NCBI RefSeq assembly: GCF_014649655.1 | Contig: NZ_BMTL01000022.1 | Span: 62,001-126,000, forward strand | Direction of reading: 5' to 3' | Source of the DNA: Streptomyces humidus | GTDB lineage: Bacteria; Actinomycetota; Actinomycetes; Streptomycetales; Streptomycetaceae | Length of the DNA: 64,000 nucleotides | In this document: positions 24,399 to 34,214 of the stretch, piece after piece | Layout of the letters: each line of letters begins with the position of its first letter | Numbering within the stretch: the first letter of the stretch is position 1 | The notes under the pieces: generated by a model | What the model was told of the DNA's origin: nothing | The model's database searches: none | Seen by the model: the letters and a program-made list of their open reading frames with translations, nothing else | Program-made: the position numbers and the translations under genes

Positions 24399-24788
24399 AC
24401 CCGCTCGGCGCCGGCCCGCTCCCGCCGCTTTCCCCACGGCGTCCCCCCGATCGGGGCCGCTTCCGCCGGGGCGGTGGCGACCCCGATCCGGCCGAGGGCC
24501 GGGGCGGGGAGGCGAGACCGAGAGCCGGGCGGGGAGGCGAGACCGAGAGCCGGGCGGGGAGGCCGGGGCGAAGGACGCGGCGGGACTGCGTGATTGCGCC
24601 GTCGCGGCCGGATCCTCCGGTACGAACTCCCCTGCCGGATACGGCAGGATGAGAGGTCGCGCCTCTCCGCGAGCGAGCGGGAGGGGCGACCGCACATCCC
24701 GGAACCGAGCAGGTGACATCGTGACGAGAATCCCCCTCCGGCCGTCGACGGCCCCCGCGGCCGCGCATCGACCTCCCGGAGGCGACCG
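24399..24788. other. Gap with tandem repeat and hairpins before mscS-like gene
   Basis: 390 nt. It contains about 2.4 copies of a 25-bp GC-rich direct repeat (24503-24562), a perfect 7-bp hairpin with GATA loop (24631-24648), and an imperfect hairpin (about 24655-24691). A GTG-started 23-codon frame (24721-24792) ends in a GTGA overlap with the MscS start. It could be a leader peptide, but its coding status is unsupported. Confidence 0.55.
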
Positions 24789-25886
24789 GTGAACCGCGCC
24801 CTGACCCTGGACGACAGTGTCGTCGCCGGAATCGCCCTGGCCGCCGGGCTGTTGGCCGCCTTCCTCTCGCGCACCCTGCTGCGCTGGCTGGCGAAGCACG
24901 CCAAGCGCACCAGGTGGAGCGGCGACGACGTCATGGTGGACGCGCTGCGCACCGTGGTGCCGTGGGCGGCGATCGCCGGCGGCGCGGCGGCCGCGGCCGC
25001 GGTGCTGCCGCTGGCGAAGCCCCTCCAGCACACCGTCAACCAGTGCCTGACCGTGCTGCTGATCTTCGTGGTGACCGTGTCGGCGGCGCGGGTCGTCGCC
25101 GGGCTCGTGCAGTCGGTGACCTCCTCGCGCTCCGGTGTCGCCGGATCGGCCACGATCTTCGTGAACATCACCCGGATCCTGGTCCTGGCCATCGGCTTCC
25201 TGGTGGTCCTGCAGACGCTGGGGATCTCCATAGCCCCGCTGCTCACCGCCCTGGGCGTCGGCGGTCTGGCCGTGGCGCTCGCGCTGCAGGACACCCTCGC
25301 GAACCTCTTCGCGGGCATCCACATCCTCGCCTCCAAGACCGTCCAGCCCGGCGACTACATCAAGCTGAGCAGCGGCGAGGAGGGCTACGTCGAGGACATC
25401 AACTGGCGTCAGACGACCGTGCGCGCGCTGTCCAACAACCTGGTCGTCATCCCCAACGGCCAGCTCGCGAAGACGAACATGACCAACTACATGCGTCCCG
25501 AGCAGCGGTTGACGATCCTGGTGCAGGCGGGCGTGGCCTACGACAGCGACCTGGAGCAGGTGGAGCGGGTGACGTCGGAGGTCGTCGCGGAGGTCATGAC
25601 GGGGGTGGACGGCGCCCTGCCGGACCACGAACCCGCCATCCGTTTCCACACGTTCGGCGACTCGCGGATCGGCTTCACCGTCATCCTGGGCGTCGGCGAG
25701 TTCAGCGACCAGTACCGCATCAAGCACGAGTTCATCAAGCGCCTGCACCGCCGGTACCGCGAGGAGGGCATCCGGATCCCCGCGCCGGCCCGCACCGTGG
25801 CGTTGCAGCAGGGCGCGGTGGTCATCCCGCAGCAGCGCACCGGCGACGGGGCCGTGCAGGACGGGACGTCCGCCCTGCACGGCTGA
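24789..25886 (+). CDS. MscS-family mechanosensitive ion channel
   Basis: 365 residues. N-terminal membrane helices, then the pore-lining helix and beta domain typical of MscS: ALGVGGLAVALALQDTLANLFAGIHILASKTVQPGDYIKL, EGYVEDINWRQTTVR and VVIPNGQLAKTNMTNYMRP. Opens on membrane tension to release solutes during hypo-osmotic shock. GTG 24789 is well supported by GGAGG (24778-24782). It ends 15 nt before the convergent M1 peptidase stop. Confidence 0.93.
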   Translation: MNRALTLDDSVVAGIALAAGLLAAFLSRTLLRWLAKHAKRTRWSGDDVMVDALRTVVPWAAIAGGAAAAAAVLPLAKPLQHTVNQCLTVLLIFVVTVSAARVVAGLVQSVTSSRSGVAGSATIFVNITRILVLAIGFLVVLQTLGISIAPLLTALGVGGLAVALALQDTLANLFAGIHILASKTVQPGDYIKLSSGEEGYVEDINWRQTTVRALSNNLVVIPNGQLAKTNMTNYMRPEQRLTILVQAGVAYDSDLEQVERVTSEVVAEVMTGVDGALPDHEPAIRFHTFGDSRIGFTVILGVGEFSDQYRIKHEFIKRLHRRYREEGIRIPAPARTVALQQGAVVIPQQRTGDGAVQDGTSALHG

Positions 25887-25901
25887 CGGCGGCGCCCGGG
25901 G

Positions 25902-27470
25902 TCAGAGCGTGGCCGAGTTCTCGTGCCACCGCACGTCCGTGCGGCGGCGCGGCGCGGTGAGGGACGGGGGCGCCGGGGTGACCGTCCAGTCCGGATGTCC
26001 GGGCATCCTCGGCGTCGTCGTGCCGTACAGCCAGTCGCGCAGGAACCCGGAGACGTCCTGCCCGCCGACCCGCGAGGCGACGGCGATGTAGTCCTCGGTG
26101 GAGGCCGAGGAGTCGCGGTACCGGGCCAGGAAGGCCCGCTCGACCGCGTGGAAGGCGTCCTCCCCGATGAGCTGCCGCAGGGCGTACAGGACGAGGACGC
26201 CGCCCAGATAGCGCTGGCTGTCGAAGAGGTCGGCCGCGGTCGGCGCGGCGACCGGGCCGGAGGTCCTGCGCCACTGGTCGCCGCGCGCGTAGGTGTCCTT
26301 CATCCGCGCCTCGAAGGTGGTCAGGCCCAGGGAGTCCGCCCAGCCGCGCTCGTAGCGGTAGAGCAGTCCGTAGAAATCGGCGTGGCCCTCGTTGAGCCAC
26401 AGGTCGGCCCAGGTGGCGGGGCTGACACTGTTGCCGAAGTAGGAGTGGACCAGCTCGTGCATCATGTGCGAGCCGATCTTCGGCTCCGCCTGGAGCAGGA
26501 AGTTCGGCTTGTACAGGGTGAGGGTCTGCGTCTCCAGGCCGGTGAAGTCGAAGGCCTTCGGGTCGTCGGAGTTGCAGGGCAGCAGTCCGTACGTCTCGAA
26601 GGGGTAGGCGCCCAGCCGGGCCTCGAGCCACTCGACCAGGCCCGGGGTGAGGGCGAGGGCGGGCTCCAGGGCCTCGGCCCGGGCCGTGGGGACGACGTCG
26701 CGCAGGGGCAGCCCGTGCGGCCCCCGGCGCTCCTTCACGACGTAGTCGCCGACCGTGATCTGCACCAGCTCGGTGGCGATCGGCGAGCGGGAGCGGTAGG
26801 TGTACGCGGTGCGGTCGCCGGCCAGGTTCTCGGTGCACACCAGTGAGCCGTTCGCGACCGCGCGCAGGGCTGCGGGGACGGTGACGCGGAACGTGAAGCG
26901 CGCCTTGTCCGAGGGGTGGTCGTTGCAGGGGAACACGGTGTGCGCCGAGTCCGGCTGGGGGCATATCGCGAACCCGTCCGGGGTGGGCACCCACGCGGTG
27001 TGCGCGAGGGTCCGCCGCGGGTCGGCCGTGTACGTCACGCACACCGTGGCACGGTCCCGTGCGCGCAGCGCACAGGCGGGCGTGATCCACAGCTTCTCGT
27101 CCGCCTGCTCGAAGGCGGCGGTGCGCCCGTCGACGCGGACCGTGCGGACGTCGAGGCCGAGACAGTCGAGGGAGAGGCGGGCAAGGGCCTGCGTGGTGTG
27201 CAGTTCCAGCGTCGCCGTGGCGTCGACGAGGGCGGTCGTCGCGTCGTACGAGAGGTCGAGGTGATAAGCGGCGACGCGGTAGCCCGCGTTGCCCAGGTTC
27301 GGGAAGACCGGGTCCCCGAGCGTCCCGGGCGCCGGGGTGTCGTCGGTCCTGCCGGGCGCCGGGGTGTCGTCGGTCCTCCCGGCCGCGCGGGCCGTGTTTC
27401 CCCCCGCCAGTACTGCCGCCGTGCCGATCAGGACGGCCGCCGGGGCCGTCACTCTGCTGCGATATCTCAT
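25902..27470 (-). CDS. Secreted M1-family zinc metallopeptidase (gluzincin)
   Basis: 522 residues. Signal peptide (MRYRSRVTAPAAVLIG...AAG). Zinc site HELVH at 338-342 with Glu361 18 residues later (LNEGHADF), the M1 pattern. The exopeptidase GAMEN motif is not recognisable; the matching region reads FTGLETQTLTLY, so N-terminal substrate recognition may differ from classical aminopeptidases. After the signal peptide is a 9-residue duplication (GRTDDTPAP twice) from a 27-bp tandem repeat at 27326-27379. It is probably exported and acts on peptides in the medium. Confidence 0.88.
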   Translation of the reverse strand: MRYRSRVTAPAAVLIGTAAVLAGGNTARAAGRTDDTPAPGRTDDTPAPGTLGDPVFPNLGNAGYRVAAYHLDLSYDATTALVDATATLELHTTQALARLSLDCLGLDVRTVRVDGRTAAFEQADEKLWITPACALRARDRATVCVTYTADPRRTLAHTAWVPTPDGFAICPQPDSAHTVFPCNDHPSDKARFTFRVTVPAALRAVANGSLVCTENLAGDRTAYTYRSRSPIATELVQITVGDYVVKERRGPHGLPLRDVVPTARAEALEPALALTPGLVEWLEARLGAYPFETYGLLPCNSDDPKAFDFTGLETQTLTLYKPNFLLQAEPKIGSHMMHELVHSYFGNSVSPATWADLWLNEGHADFYGLLYRYERGWADSLGLTTFEARMKDTYARGDQWRRTSGPVAAPTAADLFDSQRYLGGVLVLYALRQLIGEDAFHAVERAFLARYRDSSASTEDYIAVASRVGGQDVSGFLRDWLYGTTTPRMPGHPDWTVTPAPPSLTAPRRRTDVRWHENSATL

Positions 27471-27629
27471 GGTCCGCTTCCGCTCGGGCGGCCGGGTGGT
27501 CGGTCCGGCCGGATCAGGTCGAGGCTCTGCCTGGTTGACCACGAAAACGGCCGCTTCGGTTGCATGCGGCGGACCCTTCGCCCGTCACGGCCGTGCGGAG
27601 ACCCCTGTCGAGCGGATCCCGGGCACGAG

Positions 27630-27648
27630 ATATCTTGATGTCGAGCAA
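27630..27648 (+). promoter_or_regulatory. Possible operator upstream of isocitrate dehydrogenase
   Basis: ATATCTTGATGTCGAGCAA is an imperfect inverted repeat about 28 nt before GTG 27676. It loosely resembles the MarR-type sites (TamR regulon) described upstream of citric-acid-cycle genes in Streptomyces; the match is from memory and weak. The rest of the 205-bp gap shows no gene. Confidence 0.3.
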
Positions 27649-27675
27649 TGTTGCAGACGTGGAGCGGAGCACCCG

Positions 27676-29895
<2,220 letters not shown>

Positions 29896-29928
29896 CGCGA
29901 CCGGCCCGCGGGCCGCTCCCCGTCCCGA

Positions 29929-29964
29929 CCGCGCCCCGCCCGGCATCGCCCGGCCGGGGCGCGG
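29929..29964. terminator. Hairpin after isocitrate dehydrogenase
   Basis: 10-bp GC-only inverted repeat (29929-29938 / 29955-29964) between two convergent genes. Confidence 0.65.
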
Positions 29965-30016
29965 CCCGTGCCGGCTCGCGCCGCCCGACGGACGCCCCGC
30001 CGGCCCGGCCGGAGGC

Positions 30017-30358
30017 TCACCAGTCCCGGGTGGCGATCAGCTCCTCCACGTCGACGCCGTCGAAGCCGTAGGCCCGGGCGACGAAGTGGACATCCCCGGC
30101 TATCTCCTCGCGGGCCACGGTCTCGATGTCGCTGCCGGCCTCCCAGAAGGCGTCCTGCAAGGCGTTGAACTCCTCGGTGGCGGCCTGGGTGAGGACGTAC
30201 AGCGCGTCGAGGTCCCCGGGCCGCTCGGCCTCCACCCGCTCGCACAGGCGCAGCAGGATCTCCCTGCCCCGGTCCACCAGGTGATCCGGGTAATAGCCGT
30301 CCACGTACAGCGTCTTCAGGAACGCGTGTCCTGTCACCTGCTCGTTCGTCACCGCCAT
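30017..30358 (-). CDS. Small conserved protein, DUF5713-like
   Basis: 113 residues, mostly helical and acidic: HAFLKTLYVDGYYPDHLVDRGREILLRLCERVEAE, then LTQAATEEFNALQDAFWEAGSDIETVARE. I recognise this as the DUF5713 type from its LYVDGYYP and TQAATEEFN stretches, by memory only. Function unknown; probably cytosolic. Divergent from the N-formylglutamate amidohydrolase gene 87 bp away. Confidence 0.75.
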   Translation of the reverse strand: MAVTNEQVTGHAFLKTLYVDGYYPDHLVDRGREILLRLCERVEAERPGDLDALYVLTQAATEEFNALQDAFWEAGSDIETVAREEIAGDVHFVARAYGFDGVDVEELIATRDW

Positions 30359-30445
30359 GCCGCTTCCCCGCCCTGTTCCCCGTCGTGCTGTGATGGCGTC
30401 TCCGATCATGCACCACACCACTGACAACGCCCCGGGAGCCGCCCG

Positions 30446-31243
30446 ATGAACCCTGCCGCACCGTCCTTCGCGTTCCTGCCGGGCGCCGCCGGCTCACCCG
30501 TGATCCTCCATGTGCCGCACTCGGCGCGGGAGATACCGGCCGAGGTGCGGGCGGGCATCGTCTTGGACGACGAGGCGCTGGAGCGGGAGCTCGATCACAT
30601 CACCGACTCGCACACGGCGCGGATCGCGCAGGAGGCCGCCCTGACGGCGCCGCTGACGCCCTGGCGGTTCGTGAACCGGCTGTCACGGCTGGTCGTCGAC
30701 CCGGAGCGGTTCCCGGACGAACGGGAGGAGATGCGGGCGGTCGGGATGGGCGCCGTCTACACGCGGACCACGCACCGCGAGCCGCTGCGGCCGGACGACA
30801 CCGACCCCGAGCCGCTGGTCGCCCGCTACTTCCGGCCGTACGCGCGGGCCATGACCGACGCCGTCGCCGACCGGCTGGCCGCTGTCGGCCGGGCCGTCGT
30901 CATCGACGTGCACTCCTACCCGGCCGAGCCGCTGCCCTACGAGCTGCACGGCGAGGGGCCGCGACCGCCGGTGTGCCTGGGCACCGACGCCTTCCACACC
31001 CCGCCGGAGCTGCTCGACGCCGCGCGTGAGGCGTTCGCGGAGCTGGGGGAGACCGGGCTCGACAGCCCGTTCGCCGGGGCCTACGTCCCCCTGGAGTACT
31101 ACGGCCAGGATCCCAGGGTGAGCGCGCTGATGGTGGAGATCCGCCGGGACACGTACATGACCGAGCCCGGCGGCCCGGCCGGACCGGGCCTCCCCCGGCT
31201 CGCCGCGGCGCTGGCGGCCCTGGTGACGGCGGCCTCCGTCTGA
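30446..31243 (+). CDS. N-formylglutamate amidohydrolase
   Basis: 265 residues. VILHVPHSAREIPAEVR, ELDHITDSHT, NRLSRLVVDPERF and VIDVHSYPAEPLPYE are the family signatures, with histidines and acids for a metal site. It hydrolyses N-formylglutamate to formate and glutamate at the end of one histidine-degradation route; no hut genes are near, so its true substrate may differ. Start ATG 30446 is preceded by GGGAG. Confidence 0.88.
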   Translation: MNPAAPSFAFLPGAAGSPVILHVPHSAREIPAEVRAGIVLDDEALERELDHITDSHTARIAQEAALTAPLTPWRFVNRLSRLVVDPERFPDEREEMRAVGMGAVYTRTTHREPLRPDDTDPEPLVARYFRPYARAMTDAVADRLAAVGRAVVIDVHSYPAEPLPYELHGEGPRPPVCLGTDAFHTPPELLDAAREAFAELGETGLDSPFAGAYVPLEYYGQDPRVSALMVEIRRDTYMTEPGGPAGPGLPRLAAALAALVTAASV

Positions 31244-31325
31244 CCGGCGCCCCGCCCGCCCCCGCACGGACGCCCCCGCGGCGCCCGTGCGCACGTCCCG
31301 GCCCAAGGGACGGCGGCCCCCGACC

Positions 31326-31362
31326 GGGACCGGGCCGGCCCTCGCCCCGCCGGGCCGGTCCC
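31326..31362. terminator. Imperfect convergent hairpin
   Basis: 8-bp perfect outer stem (31326-31333 / 31355-31362) with further partial pairing inside, between convergent genes. Confidence 0.5.
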
Positions 31363-31367
31363 TGCGC

Positions 31368-31892
31368 TCAGGCCCGCAGCCACTCCGTCACGACCACCTC
31401 GCCGCCCGTGCGCAGCCGCAGGGCGAACGGGCCGGTGGGCGGTGCGTCGCAGGAGAAACGGCCCATGTCGTCGGCGGTGAGCACGGCGGTCGCCCGGGGG
31501 CCGTGCAGCACCTCGATCGCCGCCGGCCGGGGCGGCAGCAGCTGCCCCAGCAGACCCTCCCCCGTCACCTCGACGTCGACCGTCAGCTCCCCGGAGTGGA
31601 AGGTCAGCATCCGCGGCACGTCCACCGCGCCGCGCACCGGGATGGCGTCGACGAGCGAGTCGAACGTCAGCTCGGCGATGCGCGCGTCCAGGTCGTGCAG
31701 CGCGTAGGCCTCGATGGCGAGGCGCCGCAGCTCGGCCGGGACCGGGTCCAGGACCGCGGTGGCCTCCCGGAGTTCCTCCTCCAGCCGGTCGTGGTCCAAC
31801 TCCTCGTCCAGGAAAGGCGCTTCGCCGAAGACGTCGTCCTGCCCGTCGCCGTTCGCGCCGTTCGTCCGGCCGGTCTCGTCCATGTCGCTCAC
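31368..31892 (-). CDS. Partner protein of the sigma factor (unknown family)
   Basis: 174 residues. Acidic N-terminus (GDGQDDVFGEAPFLDEELDHDRLEEELREA), helical middle, and a C-terminal beta-rich half ending FALRLRTGGEVVVTEWLRA. No membrane segment. Its GTG start (31892) overlaps the sigma-factor stop by four bases (GTGA), so the two are translationally coupled, as sigma/anti-sigma pairs often are. I do not recognise a zinc-binding anti-sigma motif, so an anti-sigma role is only inferred from position. Confidence 0.75.
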   Translation of the reverse strand: MSDMDETGRTNGANGDGQDDVFGEAPFLDEELDHDRLEEELREATAVLDPVPAELRRLAIEAYALHDLDARIAELTFDSLVDAIPVRGAVDVPRMLTFHSGELTVDVEVTGEGLLGQLLPPRPAAIEVLHGPRATAVLTADDMGRFSCDAPPTGPFALRLRTGGEVVVTEWLRA

Positions 31893-32464
31893 AGTGCTCC
31901 CCGTGCGTCGAGTCGGGCGCGCAGCCGGCGCAGGCATCGCTGGCGCATCGGTCCGATGCTGCCGACGGCGATGCCCAGGGCGGCCGACACCTCCTGATAG
32001 CTGGGCGGCGGCGAGGCGATCAGCACCCGCAGCAGTTGGCGGCAGCGCTCGCCGAGTTCCTCGAACTCCTGCCACAGGAAGCGGACGCGCTCACTCTGCG
32101 CGGCCGCCTCCTCCGAGTCCAGCACCGACTGCTCCGGCGTGCGGTCCTCGCTGGCCCGGTCGAGCAGCTGGGGATCGTCGGTCGGCGTCAGCCGCTTCAA
32201 TCCCTTGATCACTTTCAGGCACTCGTTGCGCGCGGTGCTCGCGAGCCACGAGCCCGCCTTGTGCGGCTCACGGATCCGCCCCAGATGCTGGGCGAACCGG
32301 AACCAGACGGTCTGGTACACCTCGTGGCCGTCGGCGTCCGAGAGCCGGTGCGCGCGCACCACCGACCACACCAGCGGACTCAACCCGTCCACCAGAGCTT
32401 TCCAGGCCGCCGTGTCACCGTCGACGGCGGACCGGACGAGCGCGCCGACATCAGTACGGTCCAC
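31889..32464 (-). CDS. ECF-like RNA polymerase sigma factor
   Basis: 191 residues. Region 2 (AWKALVDGLSPLVWSVVRAHRL...HEVYQTVWFRFAQHL...WLASTARNECL) and region 4 (CRQLLRVLIASPPPSYQEVSAALGIAVGSIGPMRQRCLRRLR) are clear; no regions 1 or 3. GTG 32464 follows GAGGGGTGGG. It lies between the subtilase (70 nt upstream) and its overlapping partner on the same strand, so the three form an operon opposite the TPR-CHAT gene. Confidence 0.9.
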   Translation of the reverse strand: MDRTDVGALVRSAVDGDTAAWKALVDGLSPLVWSVVRAHRLSDADGHEVYQTVWFRFAQHLGRIREPHKAGSWLASTARNECLKVIKGLKRLTPTDDPQLLDRASEDRTPEQSVLDSEEAAAQSERVRFLWQEFEELGERCRQLLRVLIASPPPSYQEVSAALGIAVGSIGPMRQRCLRRLRARLDARGAL

Positions 32465-32534
32465 GGTCCCACCCCTCGTGTACGGCCTGTCATCGTACGC
32501 CGTGGCTGGGCTCGTCCCGGACCTCATGCGCGCC

Positions 32535-33965
32535 TCACGACGGACCGACCGGGACCGGTCGCCAGGTGGGCGGGAGCAGCGCCGGCACATGCGCTCCCCG
32601 CACCTCGGCGAAGTCCGCGTGGACGGCGAGCAGTTCGCGGGCGGCGGCTCGGGAATCACTGACCTGACGATCCGTCATGTGAGCGGCGACGAGCCCGGCC
32701 GCCACCGGAGTCGCGAAGGAGGTCCCGCTCCAGGACGCCAGCCCCTCGAACATCACCTGGTCCGGCTTGCCCGGCGGGTTCTGCTGCGCCTCGCTCAACA
32801 CCCCGGTGTGGCGCGGCGACCGGCAGGTGCAGGAGTAGGCGAAGCCATAGCGGCAGGTCTCGAAGGTGGAGTGCTGATAGACGTACGGGACGGGGGCGTC
32901 GAAGCCGGTGAGTGCGCTGATCAGCCGCTCACCGGGGGCGTACACCTTCACCCAGGGGCCGTGGTTGCTGAAACAGGCGCCGAACTCGCCGTCGCCACGC
33001 AGCGCGCCCACCGACAGCACGGCGTCCGCGTGCTCCGGGGACGACGCGTAGGCGGCGGGCCAGAAGGGCGCGGCGCTGGCGTTGTTGCCGGCCGCCGCGA
33101 CCAGCAGGGTGTCATGGACGCGGAGTTCCTCCATGAACGCGGCCACACCGAGCAGACCGTCCAGCCGGCCGTTGGAGGTGCCGGCGGAGAGGCTGATGAT
33201 GTCGGGCCAGCCGTCCTCGACGGCGTCGAAGAGCCGCTCGCCGAACTCGGACTCCAGGATCGCGCCGGCGTCGTTGAGGGTGCCGCGCACGGTGACGTCG
33301 GTGTGCGGCGCGACGGCCGCGACGAGCCCCGCGATGAACGTGCCGTGGCCGACGTACTGCTGGAGGACGCCCTCGTCGTCGGTCTCCCTGACCTGGACGT
33401 CGCCCCGGGTGCGGGCCAGCAGCGGGTAGGAGCGGTAGTCGTGGGTCAGTCCGGTGTCGATGACGAGCACGCCGACACGGCCGTCGGGACCGTCGGGGCC
33501 GCCGGCGGGCTGCGCCGGGGCGGGGTTGGGCTGTTCGGTGCGTGCGACGGGCACCGGCTCGTCGCCGGGGCAGGCGTTGACGGCGATGGACACCACGTGG
33601 TTGCGGCTGACCAGTCGGCGGCCCGCGCGCCCCTCCGTCTCGCGCAGCGCGCGCAGGGCCCCCGCCACGGCGTGGTCGGCGCTCCGGCCGCCCTCCCCCG
33701 GGTCGCCGACGCGGATGCGGGTGATGCCCGAGCGGTTGGTGTGCGGTCCGGCGCGGCGCACATGGTCGGGCACCAGACCCTCGGTCGCGGTGAAGTGCGA
33801 GCGGACGGCGTCCTCGACGACCTGCGCCTCCTCGCCGTCGCGGGCGAGGACGACGCCCTTCTCGTAGATGAACTCGGCGGAGTCGTCCGGCCCCATCGCC
33901 AACGGGACGTCGGGCAGCGAACGTTGGATCTGGTCGAACTGCTCGTGGAATCGCTGTGGCGCCAT
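32535..33965 (-). CDS. Intracellular subtilisin-like serine protease (S8)
   Basis: 476 residues. Catalytic Asp170 (VLVIDTGL), His207 (GHGTFIAG) and Ser416 (GTSFATPVAAG). There is no signal peptide; the N-terminus is a soluble domain of about 160 residues, so the enzyme probably acts in the cytosol. A cysteine-rich insertion (CRYGFAYSCTCRSP) sits between His and Ser, possibly a metal or redox site. ATG 33965 is preceded by GGGGAGGA. It is first in the operon with the sigma factor and divergent from the TPR-CHAT protein, which suggests one proteolytic signalling unit. Confidence 0.92.
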   Translation of the reverse strand: MAPQRFHEQFDQIQRSLPDVPLAMGPDDSAEFIYEKGVVLARDGEEAQVVEDAVRSHFTATEGLVPDHVRRAGPHTNRSGITRIRVGDPGEGGRSADHAVAGALRALRETEGRAGRRLVSRNHVVSIAVNACPGDEPVPVARTEQPNPAPAQPAGGPDGPDGRVGVLVIDTGLTHDYRSYPLLARTRGDVQVRETDDEGVLQQYVGHGTFIAGLVAAVAPHTDVTVRGTLNDAGAILESEFGERLFDAVEDGWPDIISLSAGTSNGRLDGLLGVAAFMEELRVHDTLLVAAAGNNASAAPFWPAAYASSPEHADAVLSVGALRGDGEFGACFSNHGPWVKVYAPGERLISALTGFDAPVPYVYQHSTFETCRYGFAYSCTCRSPRHTGVLSEAQQNPPGKPDQVMFEGLASWSGTSFATPVAAGLVAAHMTDRQVSDSRAAARELLAVHADFAEVRGAHVPALLPPTWRPVPVGPS

Positions 33966-34214
33966 GGCGTGTCCTCCCCCTGCGGCCGGTGGTCGTCAGC
34001 AGGACCCGCCGGCCGGCCGTCTGATACAGGTGGTGCGACGGCGGACGGGGGCGGTGCGGTTGCGTCGCACGCCCCTTCCCGCCCTCTTCCGCGCCTTCGC
34101 GCCCCTCCACGCTCCCTCGCATCGCCGAAACCGTTGACACGACGTCCAATTGTTACTGGTGGATACGGTGCCGAACCGGTGTGGCCCACCGGCCGGAGCA
34201 CTACCATCCGTGGA

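Noticed and set aside
24721..24792. 23-codon leader peptide overlapping the MscS start
   Set aside because: Possible because of the GTGA overlap, but composition and length give no real support; not listed as a gene.
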